Below, piece by piece: positions 10,506 to 22,579 of a stretch of DNA of 64,000 nt (position 1 is its first letter; each line of letters begins with the position of its first letter). A program made the translations under genes and the position numbers. Origin of the DNA: Uloborus plumipes. Taxonomy: Eukaryota > Arthropoda > Arachnida > Araneae > Uloboridae. A model generated the notes under the pieces. That model was not told the origin of the DNA. It did not search any database and was given only the letters and a program-made list of their open reading frames with translations. The stretch covers positions 1-64,000 of the forward strand of contig JAXGGA010001058.1 in NCBI GenBank assembly GCA_038373865.1, in the 5' to 3' direction.

Positions 10506-12676
10506 ATGTTACATCCTTTCTTTGTGTTGTAAATCTTTCGCGTGTTGAATTATCTGTAAATAAATGAAGAAGTCCAACCTGATACAATGGCGCCCAATCT
10601 TTCCGTTGTTTTTATTCACTGTGGGCAAGCTAAAAACAGCAGCTGCTCTATATATAGAAGTAACATACTTTCGCAATTTAATTCTGAGCCTCATAGTCAG
10701 CCTAATAAAAGTCAATGAAACTTTCAAATGGATACTGTATTGTTTGTAGAATCTTATTCCGCATTAAGAAATAACAAAATAAGTTTATGAAATGTCCATT
10801 ACAATAACTAATCAGTGGTAAGTGAGAGCACGAATCCCAACCTCTGCATGCATCAGACACATATTTTTAAGTTCTGCTGCAAAGAAGAAATAGTGTGACT
10901 TCCATTAGTCTGGCTTTGAGCAGTGTCAAATATAAGATGAATCCGAGCCTGGCTAAATCCTGAAAAGGCTTGCTCCCTCTAGATCAGGCACAGGCTTTGA
11001 GGTACAGAATTAAAAGAGTTGCTCTTGTAGTAAATTCTTACATTTATACTACGAAATCTTCTTCAATTCTTCAGCCAATGCAATCACATTAATAACGCAT
11101 GTCGAGTTCTCTTCCCACTAGAGAATGAACATGCCCAATTCGTAGTTGTTTGCAAAACTCCCTGCAAGGTGATGTATTCAAGTTCCAGAACTGCGATTTA
11201 GACTTCGTTGATTCAAAATTTAAGGTAGCTGAAATATATTGTAAGCACAAGTTGAAATGTTTCGAGGTATTTCATATCTGAGTCTGTGTTATGTGTTTGT
11301 TTTTGTTGAAAAGGATTGTTTTGTGTTTCGAAAAGTTTTTTCCCTTACGAATAGTAACTCAAATTGCCTCCTAAATAATCCAAAAAATTACCTGGTGAAT
11401 CCTTCAACCGATAATAGAAAGCTAGAAACACTGAACTAGAACGAAGATTTTTTTCAAATATAAAACGATGCTAATAAATTTGTAATTAATAAAGTATTAA
11501 ATTTTTAAATAAAAATTATTTTTCTTTCATAAGGTGCTATTTTTCTAATGTACTTTTGAAGCACGACATTAATACCCACTTATTTTTTAAGACAAGCATG
11601 AAAAATTTCTTTCTCAGAAGTATCCACATTTGAAAATCTTCTGGCAATCTCGGAAAATTTCATTGCATTTTTTTTTTTTTTTTTTTTTGTCTCGCGTTTC
11701 CAACAACATAAACATAAGCATTGTAATTTGCACTCTTTGGAGCTTGAATTTATTTACATCTTTAGATAGAATCTTAACAAGGAAAATAATACAAATCCAC
11801 ATGTTCACCTCTTTACCCGGCAGAAACTGGCCGTTACGAGAATTGAAGCATTACAAAAGTATTATTTCGATTCTGGGCACAATAAATTTCATGGCTCCAC
11901 AAATTCCCAGCGACCAAATGACGCCGTCAACTCTTTCAAGCTTTTTGGCCGCGTTCCAACGTGAGCAAAAATGTTGAATGACATTATCAAAAACATTCTA
12001 CGTAGGTGGATCGTATTTTATTTATTTACAACCGAAGTTTTTTGGATTATTTCTGCTGTTGGTAAAAATTTAATGATAAGTCCAAAACATGCTAATGAAT
12101 ATTCAGACAGTATGTTTGAAATATATTCCTTGAGAATGCTCTTCTTAACATTAAAAAATCGATTTTTCCCCTTTCCCTAGATATTTTTTAAATTTAATAC
12201 TGATAAAAAGGTCTAACAGGAATAAAAAAAGCGTATTATATAAGAACATTTATTAAGATGTTATTGTACATAGCATTTAAACAGCAGTTTAAAAATTAAA
12301 TCAATGATGTTTAAGGAGACTTCTTTTTAGTTTTTATTTTTAACGAAAAAAAAAGAAGAAGAAAAAGAAAGTTCTGTAAAATGTTAATTTCCCAGATGGA
12401 AATGTTAATTATTTCCCAAACATTGATAGATCAAACATTAGTGTTACACATATTGATTGTTTTTCTTTGTGAAAGACAAAGTCTTGTTAATACTGCTTGT
12501 ATTAGAATAATCATATATTTCTCCCAAAATCGAAGTGTGTTTTCATCACCCCCTTTTATTATTACTATCTTTGGCTCAAGCACGTATATTTATTATTGCT
12601 CCGGCTGAAAAAGATATTCTGACAACAGAAATAGCTTGAGCACAATTGTGGATAAAAGAGGGACATTAACTTACTA
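10506..12676. other. AT-rich DNA without recognised genes
   Basis: A poly-T run at about 11668-11688 accounts for the longest frame here (11630-11977, with a phenylalanine run). Nothing else is recognised. Confidence 0.45.
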
Positions 12677-12770
12677 CAATAGAACCTCGGTAACTCGACA
12701 CCCCAAGGGACCTCGAAAATGCGTCAAGCTAAGCGGGTGCTGGCTTACCGAGTCTTCATTATTTCAACTA
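12677..12770 (+). mobile_element. Terminal fragment of a pogo/Tigger-like element
   Basis: After a TA the sequence reads CAATAGAACCTCGGTAACTC, the CAGTAGAACCTCG-type end of many Tigger-like elements. The subterminal part repeats the motif (CTTACCGAGTC). No opposite end was found, so it is truncated. Confidence 0.5.
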
Positions 12771-13350
12771 TTATAGTCCGTTCTGTAATGCTTATTTACT
12801 AGTGCTTACTATCAACGTTATAAAAATTAAGCTCAGTAAATGTATTTTCCTTTTTTTCCCTTATTTTTTGAAAAGAACGTAATGAAATCAATAGGACAAC
12901 TTTGAATAACTTATCAGAAATAATCCATAATTTTTAAAAAATGATTAAAGCTCCTTGTCAAAGAGAAAAACTCTGCTCTCACTTGTTTAAAAACCGTGTG
13001 TCGTGCAGATGCTGCATTGTTTCTCTTCTGCAGGGCACTGGATGCATTTCTCCAACGCTTTTCCTAGTCCTGGGACTACACCAACAGCACAAAGTGTGAC
13101 GGCTGTCCCCCTAGGTTATACTGCGAAATCTCAAAAAGCAATGATGTGACAGACCCATTAACAGCGGAGTTCTCATGGTCAACGTGAAAGAATATCGACA
13201 CTGCCAGTAAAATTTAAATTAAAAATTTGAGATAAGAAAGAGGCGGTATACTGCTTAGTACGAAGATGTTTAACTATTCCGCCTATATTTGCTCTCTCAA
13301 TGTTAACTTAAACTTTACTGGCTGCTTTAGCAGTAACATAAACATAAATA
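12771..13350. other. Possible continuation of decayed pogo-like element
   Basis: No open frame. This could be interior of the element that begins at 12677, but no second inverted end is visible. Confidence 0.25.
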
Positions 13351-13746
13351 CAGTAAACTACCGATTATCAGAGAGATTGGGTGGCACGGGTATCGCGGAT
13401 AACGAAAACCGCGGATAATCCGAAAAAAGCATGAAATAAGGGGTAAAGATAAAAATGTCTTTGCTTAAAAATAATTGCATTACGCTTAAAACGTGATATG
13501 TATGCAAACAGTGACGATAGGTACAGCATAAAAAATTATTTGTTTTTGAGGTTCTCAAGCATATAAAATCTATAAAGAAGTGGTACTTACGATAACACCG
13601 GTGTAAAATAATTTATCAGATGAATTACACCGCACTCTTAGGTAAGAAATGTGTCGAAAAACCAAAATTTAAATTCGTGCTCCTTCGAAAAAATCAGTTG
13701 TGTTTGTTTCTTTCTGAGACCCTTGCGGATAATCGAGGGTTTACTG
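13351..13746. mobile_element. Non-autonomous pogo/Tigger-like element
   Basis: 396 bp flanked by TA on both sides (13349-13350 and 13747-13748). The ends are CAGTAAACTACCGATTATC and, read inward from the right, CAGTAAACCCTCGATTATC. Subterminal GCGGATAA motifs repeat near both ends, as in Tigger-like elements. No transposase remains. Confidence 0.8.
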
Positions 13747-13748
13747 TA

Positions 13749-14407
13749 TATTAAGATCAACTGATATTTTTGAGTACTGTAATATTGCAATCAAGAAGCA
13801 AAATATTCAGTTTTTTCATGCTTTTTAGTACGATTCCAGCTGATAGAAATCGCTTTCAGGTTTAAAAAATATTTGTTTTCATTTTATAAAATGTTATAAT
13901 AAGTTTAGTAAAAAGTTTTAAAAATTGGTTGGTGAAAAATCCTCTTCTATCTTTACCAATAGCTTATTTTCTTTGTCTTTTAACTACGTAGAACCTTTTC
14001 AAGCGTTAAAGCACCCTCAAAACACAAATCACACCGCATCTATAAAATTGATGCCTTCAAAAGCATTTCTACTTCACTAAACCATAAAATTGAAGTATGA
14101 AAGGCATGAATCTCTATTTTACTGAACATCAGTATCACAAAATGCCAGAACCGTATTTCACAGGTTTAGTTATTTATCGTCTTTTCCTTTCAAGGTTTTT
14201 TCACTTCTTGCATAAATTCTGTTTTTCATAGGCACTTATTCTGGGGCAATGTGAAATGTGTGAAGTATTTTTTCGCATTAAAGTGGAATTTTTTGGGTGT
14301 TATTTATTTTTTTAAACAAATTCAAAACTAGAGTATGTGGGGGGTCTTTGGTAATACTATGTACGGGACAAAAGTAAGCAATAACTTTTTTTAATAAACC
14401 CAATGTA
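13749..14407. other. AT-rich DNA without recognised genes
   Basis: No element ends, RNA features or coding-like frames seen. Confidence 0.45.
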
Positions 14408-14871
14408 CAGTACTGGCCATAGTGGATGACTCACCACAAAAAGCTGCGATGTTTATGAATGAAGGGAATAGTAGCATTAACCAAGCATTTATTTTATAGA
14501 AATTGTTAATTTTTTTTAGTCACATAAGCATAGTATGCATACATAATTCAGAAAAGTTCAATATTTAATGTGGAGACTTTTTTCTTTCCAATACAGCTTG
14601 GATGCGACCAGGCATGGAAATGTATAATTTCTTGCAATTTCTTGGTGTAGTTTCTGCAATCCGAACTTGTTTTATAATTTCTCTTAAGTCGAAAAGTGAA
14701 GTAGGGTGTCGCTAAGCAACTTGCCGCTTTAAAATTACCCAACAGTTCTCGATTGGGTTTAGATCCGGGGAATTTTTGAGCCACGGCCCTAAGATCTGAA
14801 ACCCCTTCTTTGCAATCTCAAAATGCTTCATCATGTTGAAAGTGTGTGTACTGGTTGATATTCATAACCGT
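14408..14871 (-). mobile_element. Truncated Tc1-like transposon (3' half)
   Basis: After a TA (14406-14407) the sequence begins CAGTACTGGCCATAG, a Tc1-type terminal repeat. The transposase tail follows on the minus strand. The other end and the first part of the gene are missing. Confidence 0.75.
14565..14870 (-). pseudogene. Tc1-like transposase, C-terminal remnant
   Basis: Reading leftwards on the minus strand gives LKNSPDLNPIENCWVILKRQ, a stop codon, then LREIIKQVR and ISMPGRIQAVLERKK, ending at a stop at 14565-14567. SPDLNPIEN holds the third catalytic acidic residue (E) of the DDE domain, and SMPGRIQAV is the usual C-terminal block. The helix-turn-helix domains and the first two aspartates are absent, and the right-hand part near 14866 drifts out of homology. 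It is a dead relic, much more decayed than the element at 695-2113 and of a different Tc1 lineage (PDLNPIEN against PDLSPIEH). Confidence 0.8.
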
Positions 14872-15211
14872 TGGCAACTTCCGTTTTAGCACATTATCTC
14901 GATGTGCTTAAAAAGAGTTTTCTTGTGTTTAAGAAACAGTGATTTGTCTTTGTCGCGTGGGCGTGACCGTAAGTTCACAACCGCAACACGTACAAATCAT
15001 ATTTTTTAATTTTTTTTTTTTTCAGAAAGTTTTAAATTCATACTATGATACATGACCGCTACTTATGATCAAATATAGAACAATAAAAAAACAGCTTTCA
15101 AAATTCCGGGTATGAAGTGCAAAAATATGCTTGACAAAGTCACACTTGTGAAAATTGATTGAAAAAGTAACAATGGTAAACTGTATTCTTAAAGCATGAA
15201 ATAGTAACTGA
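14872..15211. other. AT-rich DNA without recognised genes
   Basis: Nothing recognised; a short T-run at about 15010-15021. Confidence 0.4.
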
Positions 15212-15300
15212 TTGCAGACACGTGTTTCAAGGTTTCAAGGAACCCCTTTTAAAACACGAAGTAGTGTTGACTTTTGGATGTAAAGTCCATGACTTTACAT
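15212..15300 (+). repeat. Half copy of the repeat that forms the 52-kb hairpin
   Basis: GCAGACACGTGTTTC followed by CAAGGAACCCCTTTT matches one arm of the hairpin at 52261-52502 in the same order. A small stem follows here (GTAAAGTCCATGACTTTAC, 15278-15296), where the other copy has its hairpin turn. The second arm is missing. Confidence 0.65.
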
Positions 15301-16010
15301 GCACTGCGCATTGCCTTTACAGGTACTTGTAATTTGCTTTTGTCTTACACGTACGATGAATGTACTTTGATTTGAGAAATTAACACTTTAGGGTATTTCA
15401 AAAACTTTATAAAATGTATTCTAGTGTTAGTTCGGTTAATAGTTTCTCATCTTATTTGACTGGATAAATATAAATCTGAAATAACGCTATTTACCACATA
15501 ACCTGTAGTTCTCTAGATTAATGAATTTATCGAAAAAAAAGTTATAGAGAGAAAGATTTTAAAAAGAGAGTTTCTGACTACGGTGCAATTAAATTTCTGC
15601 AAAAAAGGCAACAAAAAAGTACCGCAAATAAAAGTTGTTTAGCTGGCTTGTTTTTTCTGTCTTTTTTAGGCGTGTACTTGCAGTTCCATAAATTTTCCTA
15701 TCATAGAAAGCGTAGCAAATTATAAAAAGGAATATGAAAACAATAAAAATTAATTGAAACATTGTTCTCTCTGACATTCAGACTCATTAATTTTAACTTA
15801 TATTCTGAAAGTCAGATAATAAGATAATTTTTAATAGAATGAGAAAATTTAACGAGTTATTTGAGAGGTTTTGCTTTTCAGTGAGATTTTTGATTCGGAA
15901 AGAAAGAGAGAAATAACGGTTGCTTGAGCATTACAAAGCTTCTAAACCAGTATATCTCAACTTTTTCTTGACTCACGTGCAAGGAAAATGTGAAAATGTA
16001 AGCCTTTTAA
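15301..16010. other. AT-rich DNA without recognised genes
   Basis: Short low-complexity frames only. Confidence 0.4.
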
Positions 16011-16012
16011 TA

Positions 16013-16242
16013 CTAGGTTGTCCCAAAAGTTTGCAAAGTTGCAAAAAATTGAAATTTTACTCGAAAATAATTTAAAAACAACAAAAATTATTTCTCAAAA
16101 TAAAGACCACCATTTTTCCAAGATTTTCCTGCCATCCATCTCCAAGCTTTCGGATCTAGTCAAACTACAATTTGGCCGGCTTCGAATCAAAGAAGTCTTT
16201 ACAAGCTTCCTCGACTATTTGCTAACTTTTAGAACAACCTAA
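16013..16242 (-). mobile_element. Short mariner-derived element with transposase relic
   Basis: 230 bp between TA dinucleotides (16011-16012 and 16243-16244). The ends are CTAGGTTGTCCCAAAAGTTT and, inward from the right, TTAGGTTGTTCTAAAAGTTA, typical of mariner termini. On the minus strand a short readable tail ends W-K-N-G-G-L-Y-F-E-K then stop, like the W-x-x-x-NG-x-YFE tail of mariner transposases. The element is an internally deleted mariner. Confidence 0.7.
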
Positions 16243-16244
16243 TA

Positions 16245-17548
16245 AACAAATCAGTGCACAATCTGGTTAAAACACGTATGTCTTAGCTTGGTTTTTGGTA
16301 GTTCTGTTTCTACATTCAAAACCAGATAATATATTCGTCACCGTCGTAGCTCCAATTGAGATTAACGTCAATCATTTTAAAATATTCAAAAAGCTAATAA
16401 CGATTTACTTGTGTCACTTTGAACCGGGATTGAGAGAGTAATATAAAATATGCAAATTTCAGTTTCCGTCCTTCACCCAAAACCCTAAAAAATTTATTTC
16501 CATCTAAGTGCAAATATATATTTTTGAACGAAAGAGATATTCTGGAGGAAAAAAGAATATTTTTTCACAGTTCATGGTTTAAAGCGCCATTGTTTGCTAA
16601 ATCTCGAATCAAAATCCTAATATTGAACTAAAACATAAAAATGTGAGGCTCGCGTCGAAAATGTGATGACACCTGTGAATACAGCATAAAGTAAGAGCCC
16701 ATTCGCATGCCGTATGCGAGGCTGAAATATTTCAGCTTTCGGTGAAAGATTTGAAACATATTCAGAATACTTGAATTTCTATTTGTCGCTTTGATATTTC
16801 CTGATCCTCTAGAATGGTTCGAATGCGATAAGGTTATTTATTCAACATACGATACAACTTTTCGTGAATTATTAGCTACAAAAGAAGGTTCTGTTTACAA
16901 CAGCAGAATATTAGAAATAAGAAGAAAACCGATGATGTGCTAGGTTGAAAAAACTATTGTAAAACCCATTCTGAATGACTACATTTGTGTGACTAAATAA
17001 AGAGCTCGTTTCCAAAAGGCATTAAGTTAACTTTTCTAAAAAATTTCTTTTCGTTAGAAAAGGTATCAGCACTTGTAACAATGTCTCAGAAATAAGTAGA
17101 AGTTCCAAACAAAGTTTAGTCGTATTTAAAACAGAGGGTAAAATTCATAGGGTTTTTCTCCCGAGTTAGTTCTGCGTTAAGAAAGATAAAGTCAAGTTTT
17201 CAAAATTGCAACGCACCTTTAAATCACATGATTTGTGCCAGGTATACTTCCAAAATATACTTGAACGCAAAACAAAGCTGGAAAAAATGAAATGTTTTAA
17301 AATTAGTTAAAACTTTGGGAATTAAAAAGTTTCATACGCTTTCATTTTTACAAACAACCTTGCAAAAATACACCTCAAGCTAACATAAGTAAAATTAATG
17401 ATAGCAATGAACAAATATAATTTGTATATAAAAGCGGATTTGTGACAGGTAAACCTTTCAGCCAAACAGGCAGCCTTTCAGAACTGCGTGTCTAAAATTT
17501 ATATTTTTATATGAAAAAAATGTTTATTACTTTCAAATAGAGCTATAT
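16245..17548. other. AT-rich DNA without recognised genes
   Basis: No element ends or coding frames recognised. Confidence 0.45.
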
Positions 17549-17550
17549 TA

Positions 17551-19216
17551 GGGTCAGGTGGGGTAAAATGGGTCAAACAGGAATCAGGCTTTGACAGCAA
17601 AAAATACATTAATTCAACCAGTGAATAAACTGCTCAGAATATGCAAATGACTCTTCCTTGTGACATTTAAAGTGAAATTTCTCGGAAAAAACAAAATATT
17701 GACACCGATACATAAATTAGAAAATGTGTTGTCAATGACCATTTTATCACATAGCGTGGGGTAAAACGGGTCACTAGTGGGGTAAAATGAGTCAGGGCTT
17801 TAAATGATTTAATTTCACAATTTATTGAATAGTAGTTCTGTACCTTTGTTCATTAATGAGAAAACAATTAGCACATAAGCATTTCTAGAAAGAAATATTG
17901 TCCTCTTGCTTTATTTCAGGGCCAGGAATGTCTAGCACTGTTTACGATGAAAAAAATTCCAAACATCATCTCTCTCCGGAAACAAAAAACTTTTACTGTA
18001 TTTTAAAATTTCATTGCACGTTATTCTACATTGTGATGAAGAATGATGGCATGAGAATATACTTTTTTGACATTTTCCCCAAAAAACTTAACTTGTTCCC
18101 ATTTTTCAACTGTTAAAGGTTGCTATCAATGCACTTTGATTCAGTTATAAATTTCTTTTACAGAAAAGGTTTATTTATTATTTATTTAGTTTTGTGTCTG
18201 TGTGTCAGTTTAATTGATTTTTTATCTCTAGACTCTTTCAGTATGCAGTCTTTTCAATATTGTCGAGTTGAAATTTCACAAGTTTCTTTCTGCATGTGTG
18301 TAATTTTCTCCTCTGTTATCTTTTACTGTTTTTTCTTTACTTTTGGTTATTGGTGTATAAGAGAGAAATTGGCTTATAATAGAAGTTTAAATGTGCATAA
18401 AAATAAAACACATGCTTGACTCGCCTTGTTACAATATCGAAGAAACAGCCTCACTTGTTGTTGAGATCTTAAATGTTGGTGCCGTTCCTTCAACTGCATT
18501 ATTTGAATTCAGCTCTGTAGAATGTTTTTCTATGATTTGGTTGCCGAGGCTTCTTTCTTTGGCAAAAATAAGTCACTTTTGCTTAACTTCTTAACAACAT
18601 TTTCTGAAGGAAGTTCATCAAAGAAAAGCTGTGCTTTTAATATTGGCTTTTTGATTTAATTTAATTATTTTGCACTATAAGTTTATATATTTGTGTATCA
18701 AAAGAATGACCAAGCAATATATTGCTTGTTTTCAATTAGTACATACATACATGACAACAGAACATGAGTTAGTAAGTAAAAAATATAATTAGCTCTTTAG
18801 TATATGCTAAGCCTAATCGAATGCGCAAAATGACCCGTTTTACCCCACGCATGTTTTAATATCACTGAAAATTTCATTTTTGCTGTTTTGTCTTCAACAT
18901 TTTAGGAATTTATTCCTGAAAATGTGCTCTAAGCAGTAGGTTAAAAACTTAATGTGTATTTTCATTTCACTTTCTTTAAATCAAAAGTTTTTATAATGAT
19001 CAAAGTCAGGGATTTTGTAAGAGAAACAGTTAATCGCTAGTATCTGTAACCTTAAAGTGGAAGTTGCACCTTATTTTGCATATAAAATATTGCCTGGTGT
19101 CCATAATACATAAAAATTACAACGCAAAAAGAAAATATTACTTGCACTATTTTTAAAGAATTTTTTTAAGAGCCTGACCCATTTTACCCGTGAAGCCATT
19201 TTACCCCACTTGGCCC
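17551..19216. mobile_element. DNA element with GGGGTAAAATGG ends and TA target duplication
   Basis: The left end is GGGTCAGGTGGGGTAAAATG; the right end read inward is GGGCCAAGTGGGGTAAAATG; TA lies outside both. The motif recurs subterminally. An exact 20-bp inverted pair (17754-17773 with 18831-18850) begins GCGTGGGGTAAAACGG, and a further copy lies at about 17780-17795. Internal frames are short and unlike any transposase. It is probably a non-autonomous or decayed member of the same class as 23790-25073. Confidence 0.8.
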
Positions 19217-19218
19217 TA

Positions 19219-21005
19219 TTCTATTCTACTAAATGATTTTAAGACTTATTTATAGGTACATTGGAACGTGTACCTACAGTTGCAGTGGTGCAGTATCCCA
19301 GTGATATTTGTACTATTTGTTTTTATTAAAATAGAACTAAAACAGTACCGTAAGTGAAATACACAAAGGAATATATATAAACATTGAAAAAAGTTTGAAT
19401 ACCGAAGTCCCCGTTCTTCTGAGTTTTTTACCACCACCCTTCACTGGGTAAGATTCAATAAGGTTTCACTTTAACAGTATTTCAATGACTTGCGTATATT
19501 TAAAAAGTTCATTTAATTGTTCATTCATCGGCTGATACTTCCATATATTATAACTGTAAATGTTTCTCATAAACTGTATTAACTGTAATTGAAATAAAAA
19601 AGGGCAAAAGCTACAGATTGCAAAGGTTAAAAATGAGAAAAAAAAATAAAAGATTATCATTTCTTGAAGGCTTTTTTTTTTTTCAGATGAAAATGTACTT
19701 ATAATTGCCCTTTACATTCTGCTTTTTCCATTTAGCTATACTTAAATGTGTAGTTTGATGCTGCTTTTTAATTTTTAATATGTCTGACCCCTGTTTATAA
19801 GATAGTTCGTAACGTTAAATAAAATTCTTCGGAACAAGTTACGCATCTGTAAAATAAATTTACAATCGCAACGAAATGTGTGATGTTCATGGAACTATAC
19901 ACTACATGTAAAATACTTAAAACATCGCTCTAATATCCATTAATTTTCTTGGAGACAAAATAACTGTTTAATATTTTGATTAGAAATAGAGTTACTGCTC
20001 GCCAATGTGCAAATTCATCCCAATAACGTTCTATAAAAGCAAAATTCTTAAAATAGATATAATTGTAACTAGCTTACTTTTCTTTAAGATGACAAAAAAT
20101 GTTAAAAATAAAGAAAAAAATAAAGAAGATGTTCAAAATAAAATTTTCTTTTTGGCACTAATACGAGAGTAAATGTTTTTCCTTTTACTTTTATCATAAC
20201 AAACACTTATTTATAAAATATTATATTCTTAGTTCAACTTAGTGTGGAAATAATAGAAAAACCTTTAAATACGTACGTTACGTAAGAACTTTTTTCACAT
20301 CACTTAACATAATAAGTAGGTTTTTTAAGTTAATAAATTGAGTATCTAATAACTGTAATTACTTAAAAACCTTTTACATGTTTGCATCTCTAAAAAATGT
20401 ACAAGGATTCTTCCAAGACATAGATTTCAAACATTATTATTTTCTAAAACGTATGATTTCCCTGTCGCAAAAACTAATCTCAATAAATATTCTTGTACTT
20501 TCTAATTTCGTCGGATTCCAAGCCAAAAGATAATACAGTTCTCATATATTTCCAGAATTATCCTGTCAACATTTTAAGTGGAATCTCTGTTTTTAAGAAT
20601 AGTAAAAACTGCTGCTATTGCTTTTACTTTTGACTTTTTCTTGGGAGCAATATTTATTTCCAACTTCCTTTTTTTCTGGTTAGAGCATTTTTCGATTAGC
20701 TTCTTACAAATGCTTTATGTTTAAAGTAAATAAAAGTAATTATATGAAGTAGAAATGGCTATCGAGAAGGATTTTTTATTTTTTTTTACTGTTTTCAAAG
20801 GAATTATTGCTCGCTGAGTTATTTAAGCTTATATATCTTATAACATAAACGTATAATTGCTAAATGAAAAACCAACTACAAGAAAAAATTAACGTTATTA
20901 ATAATACAAAACATTGTCACAGTAAATCATTTTTAATCCTACAGTTCATTATTTGCCTAAATGTTAAGTATGTTGAACTTAATTAATATAGCGAAAAAAA
21001 CTGAA
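19219..21005. other. AT-rich DNA without recognised genes
   Basis: Low-complexity A- and T-rich stretches, no motif-bearing frames. Confidence 0.45.
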
Positions 21006-21013
21006 TGGCTACG

Positions 21014-21501
21014 CAGGGCTGCCCATACCCCCCCCCCCAAGTTCAATGGCGCAAATTCCCCCACCTCATCCCCCCCCCCGAAAAAAATCCAACCCTCTTG
21101 TACTTTTTATTTTTATTTTTACCCCTCTTTTTTACAAAATGAATTTTTTTTAATATTATTATTTTTTTTAACTATTATTTTTTTATATATATATTTTTTA
21201 AAAGCTCGAATTATGCGGTGAATAGAATCGCTTCTTTTCCCTTCCAGACATTCCAAGCACACACACACGCACACAAAAATAAATAAGAAATAATAATAAA
21301 GAAATAAAATTAATAATTAAAATTAAAAAAATCATAGATAAATAATTTTTATTTAAAAAAATCCGTAAAAATTTAAATTGAAAAAATAAGTTAAAAAATG
21401 ATTTAAATAAATAAATAAATTAGTTTTCAAAGATTTCCCCTCCCCCAAATTTTGATGGCGCAATTTGCACCACAATCCCCCCCCCCCTGTGGGCACCCCT
21501 G
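21014..21501. mobile_element. hAT-type miniature element A
   Basis: 488 bp with ends CAGGGCTGCCCAT and (inward from right) CAGGGGTGCCCACAG. The 8-bp target duplication has one mismatch: TGGCTACG (21006-21013) and TGGCTATG (21502-21509). C-runs border an AT-rich core of ATTTAAA-like repeats and a short CA run. It is the same family as 30443-30978, in opposite orientation. Confidence 0.9.
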
Positions 21502-21509
21502 TGGCTATG

Positions 21510-22579
21510 ATAAGATTCTCCCTTTTGCAAACTATGGCATTAAATCTAGTTCAGTGTCCTTACTTGAAATTTTAAACGCCGGTTATGAAATTCAACCCAA
21601 AGTTTTCTACGTCATAATATTTCAACGATTTCATTGCCTGCTACGATAGCATCATTAGATTTTTATAATACGGTCAGAAAGTATGAAATTAATTTCCTTC
21701 CAATATTCTATTCTTATTTGAGAGTCCTTGATGTATATATGAGACAGATTAATTTTCTTCTGAAGGAAAACTTGCTCGCACATCATGTTGTACGCGATCA
21801 GTCTGAAAAATACATACAAAAGTCTCATGAAAATAATGATTTTCATTTGCTTTGGTTTCCAACAAAATAAACATGACGATGTAATAAAAAGAAACAAAAC
21901 TTATGGCCGCCGCTTTGCTAGGAAAGACCATTTTTTTGCAGAACTGCATTCGAGGAAATGCTCCAGGCTAAAGAGCAACGTTTCTATCATCAGCATTGAA
22001 CCAATATAAACATATACTGAACTGTTTTCAAGTAAATGAAGAAAAGACAAATATTTATCCTTTGATGATTAGTATTAAGAGTTTGTTACGTAATCTTTCA
22101 AAAGAAGATTGTACTCTACGTGGTGTGATTCTTATTTTATTATTCGCAGAGCTCAAAGAAATCGAAAATTGTATAGAGAAAATATTTATTTTTCTAACAG
22201 CGTAATGAAATTGTGCAACTAGCACAGCAATTCTTAGTCAAACTTGAGTTTTTAATTTAGGCAAATTACTTTGTTCTATAATTTTCAACTTCAATATTGA
22301 ATCTCATTTTTAGTAATGTAATTAATAATTAAGGGCATTTTTTCACTATTTTCCATTAACTGTCATTAATATGTATTCCTTACTTGCTTTTTTGAATATT
22401 ATTTAGTGATATGGAACGCGATAAAAAAAAACAATAACATGATAAAATGATTTGAACATGAATATCCATTTTTAATTAGAGGCTTTTTTTTTCGGCAATG
22501 AGAAATTGCGAAATATTTTTTTTTCTTTTCGGACCTCAAACGTGGTGTAGTTCCTCTTACAAATTGGCAGTCTGCCAAC
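21510..22579. other. AT-rich DNA without recognised genes
   Basis: Several overlapping short frames on both strands (21634-22205), none with a recognisable motif. Confidence 0.4.

Noticed and set aside
11630..11977. 115-codon plus-strand frame
   Set aside because: It is built around a poly-T run (phenylalanine stretch) with no domain or codon signal.
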